Assembly (NCBI GenBank): GCA_016223005.1
Contig: JACRPW010000001.1
Coordinates: 1 to 49,317 of the forward strand
DNA from: Deltaproteobacteria bacterium
Lineage (GTDB): Bacteria; Desulfobacterota; GWC2-55-46; UBA9637; GWC2-42-11
Length of the DNA: 49,317 nt
Reading direction: 5' to 3'
Of this stretch, positions 26,047 through 35,318 are shown one piece after another. The notes below the pieces were generated by a model, which made no database searches, was not told the DNA's origin, and worked only from the letters and a program-made list of their open reading frames with translations. A program made the position numbers and the translations under genes. Position 1 is the stretch's first letter, and each line of letters starts with the position of its first letter.

Positions 26047-27399
26047 ATGCATAAGATACTGATTATAGATGATGACAGGACAACCCGCCTTGCCATAAAA
26101 GAGGTTATGGATTTAAACGGGTTTCTCCCTATAGATGCTTCAGGGGGCAGGGATGGCATAGAGGTTTTTAAAAGGGAGAACCCTGATGCAGTGATTTTAG
26201 ACCTTAAGATGCCTGACATGGACGGCATAGAAACAATGCAGGAACTAAAAAAGATAGACCATGTAATACCTGTCATTATGTTAAGCGGTCATGGTAATAT
26301 CCCTACAGCAGTAGAAAGTATTAAACAAGGGGCTTACGATTTTATTGTCAAACCACCTTACTTTGATAGGCTTCTCATTGTTATAAAAAGGGCAATTGAA
26401 AAGGCATCCCTTGAAAAAGAGGTTTTAAAGCTAAATACCGTTATAGATACATCTATTGAAGGGTTGCTCGGCAAAAATGAGGAAATAAAAAAAGTTATAA
26501 AGCAGATTCATCGGATTGCCTCAAGCGACTTTTCTGTAATCATACAGGGAGAGACAGGCACAGGCAAGACTATGGCTGCCCGTGCAATCCATGACCAGAG
26601 CAGAAGAAGAGATAAGCCTTTTATAACAGTAGATATTGGGGCAATACCTGATACACTTATTGAGAGTGAACTTTTTGGATATGAAAAGGGGGCATTTACA
26701 GGTGCTGAAAAAAAGAGAAAAGGATTCTTTGAAATTGCCAATGGTGGCACCATCTTTATTGATGAACTGCAAAATATGCCGTCTGTAATGCAGGGTAAAT
26801 TACTGGGTGCTGTGGAGAAAAAACAGATATATCCTTTAGGCGCTGCTAGACCTCTGGATATTGATGTCCGCATTATTGCAGCAACCAATGTAAATGTACG
26901 GCAGGCGCTTAAAGAAGGGCATTTGCGCGAAGACCTGTTCTTCCGTTTAAGTGAATTCATTATTAGTTTGCCACCGCTTCGGGAAAGGGTTGAAGACATA
27001 TCCCTCCTCGCATACAGGTTTTTAAATGATTCGTTTGATGAACTAAATAAACAATTCAGGGAGATAACCCCTGAAGCAATGAACCTCCTTAAACAATATC
27101 CGTGGTCAGGCAATGTAAGGGAACTTAAAAATGTATGCAGAAGGGCAGCGATTATGTGTGATAACGGCACAATAAGACCTTCTCATCTTGAATTCCTTAT
27201 TGAGGATAAGAATGAATATAAAGACACCCGCCCTATTATGCCTTTAAAGGAATTGTCCGCTGCTGTTGTAAGAGATGCTGAAAAAAAGGCTATAAAAAAA
27301 GCCATGTACACAGCAAATGGCAACAAGACAAAAACCGCATCAATCCTTCAGATAGACTATAAGACCCTCCTCACAAAGATTAAGGAATACGGAATATAA
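26047..27399 (+). CDS. NtrC-family sigma-54-dependent response regulator
   Basis: A 450-residue activator in three parts. A receiver domain has phospho-acceptor Asp52 in VILDLKMPDMDG. An AAA+ domain has Walker A GETGTGKT near 168 and the sigma-54 contact loop GAFTGA at about 215-220. A Fis-type helix-turn-helix closes the protein (TANGNKTKTASILQIDYKTLLTKI). It lies directly upstream of two palindromes and a -24/-12 promoter that head the chemosensory operon, so it is the likely activator of that operon. Its kinase is not adjacent; the hybrid kinase at 36345 is one candidate. Confidence 0.94.
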   Translation: MHKILIIDDDRTTRLAIKEVMDLNGFLPIDASGGRDGIEVFKRENPDAVILDLKMPDMDGIETMQELKKIDHVIPVIMLSGHGNIPTAVESIKQGAYDFIVKPPYFDRLLIVIKRAIEKASLEKEVLKLNTVIDTSIEGLLGKNEEIKKVIKQIHRIASSDFSVIIQGETGTGKTMAARAIHDQSRRRDKPFITVDIGAIPDTLIESELFGYEKGAFTGAEKKRKGFFEIANGGTIFIDELQNMPSVMQGKLLGAVEKKQIYPLGAARPLDIDVRIIAATNVNVRQALKEGHLREDLFFRLSEFIISLPPLRERVEDISLLAYRFLNDSFDELNKQFREITPEAMNLLKQYPWSGNVRELKNVCRRAAIMCDNGTIRPSHLEFLIEDKNEYKDTRPIMPLKELSAAVVRDAEKKAIKKAMYTANGNKTKTASILQIDYKTLLTKIKEYGI

Positions 27400-27403
27400 A
27401 ATC

Positions 27404-27441
27404 ATGGAATTCCATCCATAACTATGGAAGACATTCCATAG
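27404..27441. promoter_or_regulatory. Two palindromic upstream activator sites
   Basis: ATGGAATTCCAT at 27404-27415 is a perfect 12-base palindrome. CTATGGAA (27422-27429) and TTCCATAG (27434-27441) are perfect inverted halves around GACA. Both share the half-site ATGGAA/TTCCAT and lie about 90-120 bases before the -24/-12 promoter, the usual place for enhancer binding. The regulator encoded just upstream is the natural ligand; this is inference. Confidence 0.7.
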
Positions 27442-27527
27442 TGAGATAATCATATTACCCATCCATTGCAGCAGCATTTTAATAAAATTTCCTTAAATTT
27501 AAACAGGTTATCCTTACCCATTGGTTT

Positions 27528-27545
27528 TTGGCATTTTTATTGCTT
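27528..27545 (+). promoter_or_regulatory. Sigma-54 (-24/-12) promoter of the chemosensory operon
   Basis: TTGGCA followed by TTTTAT and TTGCTT. The GG (27530-27531) and GC (27542-27543) elements are separated by exactly ten bases, matching the TGGCAC-N5-TTGC consensus. It is 80 bases upstream of the STAS gene and downstream of the NtrC-type regulator and its candidate binding sites. Confidence 0.75.
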
Positions 27546-27624
27546 AAACACTTGATGAAGTCGTAAAAAGTCTGAAAACACACATATAGTATATATTAAG
27601 CAATATAAAAAGGAGGGTAAAGTT

Positions 27625-27882
27625 ATGGCAGCGGCAATAACATTTAAAGACGAATTCACTATAAATCAATTAGATACTCTCTTTAACACAATACGGGATA
27701 CAATAAACTCAAGTGATGAAATAGTGGTTAATACAGAAAATATAACAAAGGTTGATATAGCAGGGGTGCAGATGCTGGTTGCCTTAAAAAAGGAGTGTAT
27801 AAGAAAAGGGCAGGAAGTTACTCTTAAGGTTTCTGATGCAGTAGCAGACCTTATGTCTATGATTGGGGTTAGAGAGATATGA
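27625..27882 (+). CDS. STAS domain protein of the chemosensory operon
   Basis: An 85-residue single STAS domain, related to anti-sigma-factor antagonists. AAAGGAGG lies ahead of the ATG. In SpoIIAA-type proteins a Ser/Thr after the Asp in the D(S/T)xG motif is phosphorylated; here the motif is VDIAGVQML, with Ile at that place, so switching by phosphorylation seems unlikely. Its stop overlaps the start of the MCP gene (ATGA), which suggests the two products work together. Confidence 0.85.
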   Translation: MAAAITFKDEFTINQLDTLFNTIRDTINSSDEIVVNTENITKVDIAGVQMLVALKKECIRKGQEVTLKVSDAVADLMSMIGVREI

Positions 27883-29069
27883 GAGACTTAAAACTTACCG
27901 TAAAAGAAGCATTCGTAATCCTTCTTGTTTTTCTGCCATCAATGATAACCCAAACACCTATTCGGATAATATTAGCATCTGCTGCTTACATAGCGAGCCT
28001 TACAATAATCTACCTGTTATTCAGACAGATGCAAAACACATTAAAAAAGGAAGATGTTGCAAGAGAAAGGGGGCATCTTTTAGAGATGGAAAACATAGTA
28101 GAGCCTATTACAAAAACATTATATGAGAAAAGCAATACTATCCCTGTGTTAGTGGGTCAATTAAAAGAGGTTATACACGAGACAGAAACCGCAGCCCTTG
28201 ATATAGGTGAAAGGTTTATGAATATTGTGAGCATGGCGCAGCAGCAGGCAAATAAGACAGAGACAGTGTTTAAACTTTTTGCTGGAAGTGTCGATGGCAC
28301 AAGCAGTGACTTTACAGGACTAAGCAAGAAGGCGCTTTCAGATATTATAGAAAACCTAAACAGCCTTACAGACGGCATTAACCATACCCTTACAAATATG
28401 GACGTTATTATAAATGATGCGGGCAGTATTCAGCAAATAGTTACAGAGATTGAATATATATCTGACCAGACAAACCTGCTTGCCCTTAATGCAGCGATTG
28501 AGGCAGCGCGGGCAGGAGAGCATGGGAGGGGGTTTGCAATCGTTGCGGACGAGATTAGAAAATTGTCTGAAAGGTCAAATACGGCGGCAAACAAGATAAA
28601 GGAAAGGACACATAGGATAGAAACCGATATTAAGGGCATCTATTCAAAAACAAAGACAACTACCATAGAAAGCAACGAGCGGACAAAGGAATCAGAAGAC
28701 ATAGCAAGGGATACATTAAGAAAGATTGAAGGAATCATAATAGAGGCAAAGAGTCAGTTGGATACCCTTACCACCCAGACCCAAACTCTGGCAAAGGATA
28801 TAAGCAGTATTGTTGTATCAATGCAGTTTCAGGATATAACAAGGCAGCGCATAGAGCATGTAATAGAACCGCTTTCCGGGCTAAAATCAGATATGGATGG
28901 AATCATAAAACAATCAGTGAACATGGAGAATAAACTCCATGAATGGGAAAAGGACAGCAGTATGAAATCGCTTGAGAATATGTACACAATGGAATCAGAG
29001 AGAAAGGTTCTTAGAAATACAGCAGTCAGTGGGCAGTTACTGCTTACTGAAGACAAAGGGAGGGCATAA
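27879..29069 (+). CDS. Methyl-accepting chemotaxis protein without a ligand domain
   Basis: A 396-residue MCP. Two close membrane helices lie at about 10-28 and 30-48 with almost no periplasmic loop, so it has no extracellular sensor. A cytoplasmic helical region follows. The signalling hairpin tip is [38 protein letters not shown]-terminal [14 protein letters not shown] motif is seen in MCPs tied to non-motility systems. It is translationally coupled to the STAS protein, which may serve as its input partner. Confidence 0.88.
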   Translation: MRDLKLTVKEAFVILLVFLPSMITQTPIRIILASAAYIASLTIIYLLFRQMQNTLKKEDVARERGHLLEMENIVEPITKTLYEKSNTIPVLVGQLKEVIHETETAALDIGERFMNIVSMAQQQANKTETVFKLFAGSVDGTSSDFTGLSKKALSDIIENLNSLTDGINHTLTNMDVIINDAGSIQQIVTEIEYISDQTNLLALNAAIEAARAGEHGRGFAIVADEIRKLSERSNTAANKIKERTHRIETDIKGIYSKTKTTTIESNERTKESEDIARDTLRKIEGIIIEAKSQLDTLTTQTQTLAKDISSIVVSMQFQDITRQRIEHVIEPLSGLKSDMDGIIKQSVNMENKLHEWEKDSSMKSLENMYTMESERKVLRNTAVSGQLLLTEDKGRA

Positions 29070-29070
29070 C

Positions 29071-29442
29071 ATGGCAACGACAATACTGATAGTAGATGAC
29101 TCAATATCCATGAGGCAAATGGTGAACTTTGTTTTGACAGCATCAGGTTACAGTGTGGTTCAGGCAGTCCACGGCAAAGATGCGCTGGATAAACTGAATA
29201 ATGGGGCAAAGATAGATATGGTCATAACAGACTTAAACATGCCTGAAATGGACGGGATAGAATTCATAAAACAGTTTAGAAGGCATCCTTCATACAAGTT
29301 TACACCTGTTGTAATGCTGACAACAGAATCAAAGGATTCAAAGAAACAGGACGGGAAACAGGCAGGTGCCAGCGGCTGGATTGTAAAACCATTTACACCT
29401 GAACAACTATTAGATGTTGTGAAAAAATTTGCAAGACGATGA
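29071..29442 (+). CDS. cheY: CheY-type single-domain response regulator
   Basis: A 123-residue receiver domain with the acidic pair in VDDSISMRQ, the phospho-acceptor Asp in MVITDLNMPEMDG, the Thr in MLTTES and the Lys in WIVKPFTPEQLL. The ATG at 29071 starts one base after the MCP stop, and MATTILIVDD is the expected N-terminus. It probably carries phosphate from CheA to an unknown target; no flagellar genes are nearby. Confidence 0.93.
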   Translation: MATTILIVDDSISMRQMVNFVLTASGYSVVQAVHGKDALDKLNNGAKIDMVITDLNMPEMDGIEFIKQFRRHPSYKFTPVVMLTTESKDSKKQDGKQAGASGWIVKPFTPEQLLDVVKKFARR

Positions 29443-29467
29443 ATTGCAGATTTTAGGTTTGAAAACT

Positions 29468-31576
29468 ATGGATTTTAAAAAACTTCACTCCATATTTATT
29501 GAAGAGTCTCAGGAAAGACTTGCAGAACTTGAAAGTGGACTCCTGCAACTAGAAAGAACGCCCGATGATAAGGAACTCCTCAACACGATTTTCAGGGCTG
29601 CCCACACCATAAAAGGTTCCAGCGGAACACTGGGACTAAAAGATATTTCAAAATTCACCCATAATATGGAAGAAATATTAGACCTTATGAGGGAAGGAAG
29701 ATTATCGCCTCATAAGGAAATCATAAATACCCTTCTTGATTCCACTGACTTAATCAAAGAGATGGTGGAGTCTGTTGCATCTGACACTGTATTTGATTTT
29801 ACAAGGTGCAATAGTCTTGTAGAACGGATGGAGGAAATAAGGGCTGGAGATAGGCAGGTCATTCCTATCATAGACCAAGATATAAAGGGTTTGAAAACCA
29901 CACCTGCCAGTAGTGAACTCAGGACATTCAGGATTATCTTCATCCCTCCTCAAGACCTTTTCAAAAGGGGCATAGACCCTGCCATAATATTGGATGACCT
30001 CAAAAAAATAGGCACAGTTGCAAACATAAATGCAGATACAAATAACATCCCCCCTCTAAAAGATTTTAACCCTGAAAATCTTTACCTAAAATGGGACATC
30101 TGCTTTAAAACAGACAAGGATGAAGAAGAGATAAGGAAGGTTTTTGAATTTGTTGAGGACGGAAGCAAAATCAAGATTATCCCCGCATCTTCAACCCAAA
30201 AGGATATGCCGCTTATAGGGAAGATGCTTGTGGAAGAAGGGGTTGTGAGTCCTAAAGACATTGAAGAGGCATTAAGGGCACAGAAAAAACTTGGCGAAAT
30301 CCTTGTTGAACAGGGGAAAGCTACACCGCTGCAGATTGAAAAGGTGCTTAAAAAACAAGAGGGTATAAAATCAGAGTCCTTTAAAAGTTCTGTATCATCA
30401 ACCATCAGGGTTGACCTAGAAAAATTAGATAGACTTATAAACATTGTGGGTGAGATGGTAATCATAAATTCCATGTTCCAGCAATTAGTATCAGACAAAC
30501 AGGAAACAGCAGGTGATGCAAAAATCACAGTGGAACAATTAAATGCAATCTTCTCGCAGCTTACAAGGGTAAGCAAAGATATACAGGAAAATACCATGTC
30601 CTTGCGGATGCTGCCTGTAGGTGATGTGTTCCGCAGGTTTGACAGACTGGTAAGGGAACTCTCTGTAAGCGAGAACAAAAAAATTCAACTGGTAATGAGC
30701 GGTGAAGAAACAGAACTTGACAAAGGTGTCCTTGAAAAGATTACAGACCCGCTTGTCCATCTTATCAGGAATTCCATTGATCACGGAATAGAAGCCCCTA
30801 AAGAACGGCTCTTAAAAGGAAAAACTGAAACTGCAATAATCCATTTAACCGCGTATCAACTTGGCAACTCTGTTTATATAGATGTGGAGGATGACGGCAG
30901 GGGGCTCAATAAAGAGAAGATTCTGGAAAAGGCTGTCTCAAGAGGGATTATAAATGGCAATAAGGAACTTACAGATGAGGAAATCTATAATCTTATTTTC
31001 CTGCCGGGTTTTTCAACTGCTGACAGGGTAACAGATGTATCAGGCAGGGGTGTGGGTATGGATGTGGTGAAAAGGAACATAGAGTCTTTAAACGGCAGTG
31101 TCTTTATCCGCACAAGACATGATGCAGGGACAACCATATCCATTAAACTGCCTTTAACCCTTGCCATCATAGACGGGATTACAGTCCTTATTGGGAACGA
31201 AACCTTTGTTGTGCCAATGGCATCTGTTGTTGAATCCATAAGACCGCGGAAAGAAGATGTGCAGACAATCGCAGAAAAGGAAGAGGTCGTAAATGTCAGG
31301 GGAGAGTTTATACCGCTTATAAGACTTTATGAAACTATGAATATAATGCCCGGCAAAAAAGAGCCGTGGGACGGCATTGTGGTTATTGTTGGAACTGAAA
31401 ATGGGAAATACTGTTTGATGGCTGATGAAATCCTCGGACAGCAGCAGGTTGTTATAAAGAACCTTGGCAGGGCAATGCCAAAGGTTAGTTCTGTTGCAGG
31501 GGGAACAATACTTGGCAATGGCATGGTTGCACTTGTCCTTGATGTGCATGGTGTGGTGGAAAAGGGCATAAAATAA
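29468..31576 (+). CDS. cheA: Chemotaxis histidine kinase CheA with an inserted LGE-type repeat domain
   Basis: A 702-residue CheA from the ATG at 29468; an overlapping TTG at 29429 is possible. In order: an HPt domain with His46 in AAHTIKGSSG; a P2-like region; two tandem repeats at about 247-300 (IGKMLVEEGVVSPKDIEEAL and LGEILVEQGKATPLQIEKVL) like the N-terminal domain of type II secretion ATPases; a P3 dimerisation helix pair; the P4 kinase (HLIRNSIDHGIEAP, DVEDDGRGL, GRGVGMDVVK); and a P5 CheW-like domain. The secretion-ATPase-like repeats are not part of the standard CheA; in MshE-type ATPases such domains can bind c-di-GMP. Confidence 0.94.
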   Translation: MDFKKLHSIFIEESQERLAELESGLLQLERTPDDKELLNTIFRAAHTIKGSSGTLGLKDISKFTHNMEEILDLMREGRLSPHKEIINTLLDSTDLIKEMVESVASDTVFDFTRCNSLVERMEEIRAGDRQVIPIIDQDIKGLKTTPASSELRTFRIIFIPPQDLFKRGIDPAIILDDLKKIGTVANINADTNNIPPLKDFNPENLYLKWDICFKTDKDEEEIRKVFEFVEDGSKIKIIPASSTQKDMPLIGKMLVEEGVVSPKDIEEALRAQKKLGEILVEQGKATPLQIEKVLKKQEGIKSESFKSSVSSTIRVDLEKLDRLINIVGEMVIINSMFQQLVSDKQETAGDAKITVEQLNAIFSQLTRVSKDIQENTMSLRMLPVGDVFRRFDRLVRELSVSENKKIQLVMSGEETELDKGVLEKITDPLVHLIRNSIDHGIEAPKERLLKGKTETAIIHLTAYQLGNSVYIDVEDDGRGLNKEKILEKAVSRGIINGNKELTDEEIYNLIFLPGFSTADRVTDVSGRGVGMDVVKRNIESLNGSVFIRTRHDAGTTISIKLPLTLAIIDGITVLIGNETFVVPMASVVESIRPRKEDVQTIAEKEEVVNVRGEFIPLIRLYETMNIMPGKKEPWDGIVVIVGTENGKYCLMADEILGQQQVVIKNLGRAMPKVSSVAGGTILGNGMVALVLDVHGVVEKGIK

Positions 31577-31595
31577 ACAAAAGGAGGTGTTTTAT

Positions 31596-32066
31596 ATGCC
31601 AAATGAGTGCAGAGAGTATGTTACCTTTTATCTCAATAATGAGGCATTTGCTGCCCCGGCATTATCTGTTCAGGAGATTATAGAACTGACAAATATAACG
31701 AAGGTGCCGCACCTGCCTGAATTCATAAAAGGTGTTATAAACCTCCGCGGCACCATAATCCCTGTAATTGATTTGAAACAAAAATTCGGCATGAATTCAG
31801 AGGAATATAAGGCCCATGCCTGTATTATTGTTACAGAATTCTCAGGGGGTGTTACAGGACTGATTGTTGATAGTGTATCAGATGTTCTGAATATGCCGCA
31901 GGAATCCATTAAACCTGCCCCTTCTTTTGGGACAAAGGTAAGGGCAGACTTTATTAATGGTGTGGCAAAGGTGGATGAAAAACTGGTCATAGTCCTTGAT
32001 GTGGAAATGGTTCTTTCTAATGAAGAGGCAGCTATAGCCGCAGAGGCAGCGGCAAGCAGTATTTAA
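31596..32066 (+). CDS. cheW: Chemotaxis coupling protein CheW
   Basis: A 156-residue CheW, linking CheA to receptors. EYVTFYLNNEAFA, VQEIIELTNITKVPHLP, GVINLRGTIIPVIDL and GLIVDSVSDVL are the expected segments. AAAGGAGGT stands at a good distance before the ATG at 31596. An in-frame GTG nine bases earlier falls in the ribosome-binding site and is rejected. Confidence 0.95.
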   Translation: MPNECREYVTFYLNNEAFAAPALSVQEIIELTNITKVPHLPEFIKGVINLRGTIIPVIDLKQKFGMNSEEYKAHACIIVTEFSGGVTGLIVDSVSDVLNMPQESIKPAPSFGTKVRADFINGVAKVDEKLVIVLDVEMVLSNEEAAIAAEAAASSI

Positions 32067-32093
32067 TTTAAAACATTTAAAAAGGAGGATGAT

Positions 32094-33833
32094 ATGCTTA
32101 ACAAATTCAAATCACTCAAGGTGAAGACAAAACTACTCATAAACACATTTATACTTTTACTCCTTATGAGTATTGGGGCGGTTATGGGCTATAGAAGTCT
32201 GTCTGAAATAAATGATGCAATGGCTAAAATGGATGACACTTCTGAAAATGCTTATGAACTTGCAAACCTCAAGGCAAATATGAATGCTGCAAGGGCATCC
32301 CTTGTAATTATGACCTCAGAAACTGACAAGGTAAAACAAGAGGCACAGCACGTTATAATAAAAGAGGCAACTTTAAAAACCGACAGCATTATGGCAGGCT
32401 TTGATAAAAAAACACAGGACACCAAATTCAGGGAAATGAAAAAGACATGGGAGGAATTCAGGGATGTAAGGGACAAACAACTAATTCCACACATATACAA
32501 AGGTGAAATCCAGCAGGCAAAGATGCTTGCCCTTGGTGAACAGGCAGTGCGGTTTAAAAAGATATACACACTGTCATCAGAACTAATTGAAGAAAACAGT
32601 AAGGCAAAAAAGGCGCTGAAGGCAGGTGTGCAGGATATGTATAAAAAGACTGCTGCCGCTACAATAGGGGCGAGTATCTTTGCCATACTGTCTGGACTCT
32701 TGCTGTCACTGCTTATTTCCAATATGGTAACAAACCCTATCATAGCAGCAGGTGATGCTGCAAATAAGATTGCAGATGGAGACTTAAGGGTCAGCATCAA
32801 TAGTTCATCAAAAGACGAGGTTGGACTGATGATGGATTCATTAACCCATATGGTTGCAAACTTAAGGATGATTGTGTCCCAGACACAGGAGGCAGCCGGT
32901 CAGGTGTCCATTGCAGCAGACCAGATAGCAGATGCCAACCAGAATTTTTCACAGAGAATCACAGAACAGGCAGCCTCCATAGAAGAAACATCAGCCACTA
33001 TGGAAGAGATGTCAGCATCAATAAAACATACTGCAGAAAACGCAAGTCAGGCAAATAAACTTGCACAGGGCACACTCTGTCTTGCAGAATCAGGAAGCGC
33101 TGTAATGGAGGAGACCATTGTGGCAATGGATGATATGAACAGGTCATCAGGCAGGATAGTAAACATATCAAATGTGATAGAGGGAATCGCATTTCAGACT
33201 AACCTCCTTGCCTTAAATGCAGCGGTTGAGGCAGCAAGGGCAGGAGAGCATGGAAAGGGTTTTGCAGTAGTTGCGTCTGAAATCAGGAGCCTTGCCCAAA
33301 GGTCGTCCCAATCAGCAAAGGAAATTACAGGACTTATACAGGAAAGCGTGGAAAAGACAAAGAGGGGTGTGCATCTTGCCAATGAATTGAACACAAAACT
33401 TGGCGAGATAGCAATAAGTGTAAAAAAGGTTGCTGATTTGATGGATGAGGTTGCAGCAGCATCACAAGAGCAGGCATCAGGAATCAATCAGGTTAATACA
33501 GCAGTGTCCCAGATAGACCAGACCACCCAGCAGAATGCCTCTCTTGTAGAAGAGACATCCGCATCTGCAGAGGAACTTGCGGCACAGGCAAAGGAACTTA
33601 TAAGTCTTGTATCTGTATTTAAATTAAATGGAACAGGCGAAGAAACCCACTTTGAAAGGGGGATGAGAGAACACCCTGTAAAGAGGACTGCCATCCATGC
33701 AGTATCAGGCAAAACAGCAAAGGCCCTGCCCCGTGCATCGGGTAGAGCAGAAAGAAAGCCAACTACATCAGAAGTTTCAAATTATAAATCAGAGGTTTCA
33801 GGAAATGTGGAGGAGGGTTTTGCAGAGTTCTAA
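32094..33833 (+). CDS. Methyl-accepting chemotaxis protein with a 4HB periplasmic domain
   Basis: A 579-residue classical MCP. Membrane helices at about 13-32 and 188-212 enclose a mostly helical four-helix-bundle sensor domain. A HAMP domain ([18 protein letters not shown]...) and a long signalling hairpin follow, with [24 protein letters not shown] at the tip. Methylation-site-like Gln/Glu pairs are present on both helices. There is no CheR-tethering pentapeptide; the end is EEGFAEF. AAAGGAGG precedes the ATG. It is the second receptor of the operon. Confidence 0.94.
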   Translation: MLNKFKSLKVKTKLLINTFILLLLMSIGAVMGYRSLSEINDAMAKMDDTSENAYELANLKANMNAARASLVIMTSETDKVKQEAQHVIIKEATLKTDSIMAGFDKKTQDTKFREMKKTWEEFRDVRDKQLIPHIYKGEIQQAKMLALGEQAVRFKKIYTLSSELIEENSKAKKALKAGVQDMYKKTAAATIGASIFAILSGLLLSLLISNMVTNPIIAAGDAANKIADGDLRVSINSSSKDEVGLMMDSLTHMVANLRMIVSQTQEAAGQVSIAADQIADANQNFSQRITEQAASIEETSATMEEMSASIKHTAENASQANKLAQGTLCLAESGSAVMEETIVAMDDMNRSSGRIVNISNVIEGIAFQTNLLALNAAVEAARAGEHGKGFAVVASEIRSLAQRSSQSAKEITGLIQESVEKTKRGVHLANELNTKLGEIAISVKKVADLMDEVAAASQEQASGINQVNTAVSQIDQTTQQNASLVEETSASAEELAAQAKELISLVSVFKLNGTGEETHFERGMREHPVKRTAIHAVSGKTAKALPRASGRAERKPTTSEVSNYKSEVSGNVEEGFAEF

Positions 33834-33889
33834 AATGACAGCAACGGCAAAAAGACATTATAGTAAAGGCAATAAATAAATTTACATTA

Positions 33890-33962
33890 TTGTCATTCCC
33901 GCGCAGGCGGGAATCCAGTAAAATAAAAAGATTCTGGATACCTGCTTTCGCAGGCATGACAA
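33890..33962. repeat. Inverted-repeat element between the MCP and cheR
   Basis: TTGTCATTCCCGC...GCGGGAATCCAG (33890-33917) and CTGGATACCTGC...GCAGGCATGACAA (33934-33962) are imperfect inverted copies, each itself palindromic, around an AT-rich centre. This is the widespread GTCATTCCCGC palindromic repeat type seen in many Gram-negative genomes. It occupies the only large gap in the chemosensory operon and may act as a processing or attenuation point. Confidence 0.8.
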
Positions 33963-34036
33963 AAAACTTAATGCCGTTACTATAGTTAAAAATGACAGCA
34001 TATATACACACTATACCATATGAGGATGAGGAAGGA

Positions 34037-34855
34037 ATGGATGGGCTGACCAATGATGTGTTTTCCCTCTTTTCAAATCTGATATACAAATACTCTGGAA
34101 TAAAACTCAATGCTAATAAGCAAAACCTCCTTACATCAAGGCTTGCAAAGAGGATAAATCAACTGGGACTGCGGGGGGTTTATGATTATTATCAGATGGT
34201 GAGGGATAGCGAAGATGAACGGATAGAGATGCTTAACCGCATTTCCACTAACACAACAAAATTCTTTAGGGAGAATTATCATTTTGAGTATCTGAAAAAT
34301 AGTGTAATACCAAAATTACTGAAGGACAAGACAAATGACAGGACAATAAGGATATGGAGCGCAGGCTGCTCAACAGGTGAAGAGCCGTATTCCATAGCCA
34401 TATCAGTTTGTGAGGTAGTGAAAAGGCGCGGTTGGGACATTAAAATCCTTGCAACAGATATATCCACAAAGGCTTTAGAAACTGCAAAGGCAGGGATATA
34501 TGAGATGGAACAGATACCTGATGATTTGCCCACTGAAATAACTGCGGCATATTTTATGAAGGGCATTAAGGAAAATGAGGGCAGAATAAAGGCAAAGGAT
34601 TTTTTAAAGGAGATGATACGGTTCAGACGGCTCAATCTTAAAGACGCAGAATACCAGTTTTCAAAAAAGTTTGATGTCATATTCTGCAGGAATGTGATGA
34701 TTTATTTTGATGAAAACATGAAGCGCCATGTGATGAATAAATTCCACACACATCTGACAGATGATGGCTGCATGTTTTTGGGTCATTCAGAAACCGTATT
34801 GAATAAAGAGGTATTTACGCCTGTTTATATAACGGTGTATAGGAAGAAGATGTGA
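34037..34855 (+). CDS. cheR: Chemotaxis protein methyltransferase CheR
   Basis: A 272-residue CheR that methylates receptor glutamates. The N-terminal helical domain is followed by a SAM-binding domain with RIWSAGCSTGEEPYSIA, LATDISTKALE and FDVIFCRNVMIYFD. I chose the ATG at 34037 because GAGG lies five bases upstream; an ATG at 33992 adds 15 residues and has no such site. cheD starts one base after its stop. Confidence 0.93.
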   Translation: MDGLTNDVFSLFSNLIYKYSGIKLNANKQNLLTSRLAKRINQLGLRGVYDYYQMVRDSEDERIEMLNRISTNTTKFFRENYHFEYLKNSVIPKLLKDKTNDRTIRIWSAGCSTGEEPYSIAISVCEVVKRRGWDIKILATDISTKALETAKAGIYEMEQIPDDLPTEITAAYFMKGIKENEGRIKAKDFLKEMIRFRRLNLKDAEYQFSKKFDVIFCRNVMIYFDENMKRHVMNKFHTHLTDDGCMFLGHSETVLNKEVFTPVYITVYRKKM

Positions 34856-34856
34856 T

Positions 34857-35318
34857 ATGCAGCGGATTATAATTAACATTGGTGACATTATTGTGTCCAG
34901 TGAGCCTGCCTTATTGGAAACGGTTCTGGGTTCGTGTGTTTCTGTGTGCCTGTGGAACGAAAGACTGCGCATAGGCGGCATGAACCATTTCATGCTTCCG
35001 CAGACAAAAGATAACACAAAGGACAAAGGATATTACGGCTGTGAATCTATTCACGAAATGGTCAATAAATTTATAAGACTTGGCTCTGCTGCACAGTCTC
35101 TTAAGGCAAAGGTCTTTGGCGGCAGTAGGGTAAATAAGACTATTTACCAGAAAAGAACAATGGATATTGGAAAAGAGAATGTCCGTATTGCAAAGGATAT
35201 ACTGGATAAATACAGCATCTCTGTAATAAAGGAATTTACAGGACCTGATTATGGCATAAAGGTAATATTCTGCACATCCACAGGAAGGGCGTTTATAAAG
35301 AGACTAGGGGTTGTATGA
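34857..35318 (+). CDS. cheD: Chemoreceptor glutamine deamidase CheD
   Basis: A 153-residue CheD. The catalytic Cys is in VLGSCVSVCLW and the His in GGMNHFMLP, with KVFGGSRV later. It converts certain receptor glutamines to glutamates and is often controlled by CheC-type proteins, which are not in this window. It overlaps cheB by four bases (ATGA). Confidence 0.95.
   Translation: MQRIIINIGDIIVSSEPALLETVLGSCVSVCLWNERLRIGGMNHFMLPQTKDNTKDKGYYGCESIHEMVNKFIRLGSAAQSLKAKVFGGSRVNKTIYQKRTMDIGKENVRIAKDILDKYSISVIKEFTGPDYGIKVIFCTSTGRAFIKRLGVV

Noticed and set aside
26508-27170. A 220-codon open frame antisense to the sigma-54 regulator
   Set aside because: Low-complexity Ser/Ile/Leu-rich translation, no ribosome-binding site, and it is opposite a fully conserved AAA+ domain.
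30082-30678. A 198-codon open frame antisense to cheA
   Set aside because: A Ser/Phe-rich shadow of the conserved CheA frame with no motif.
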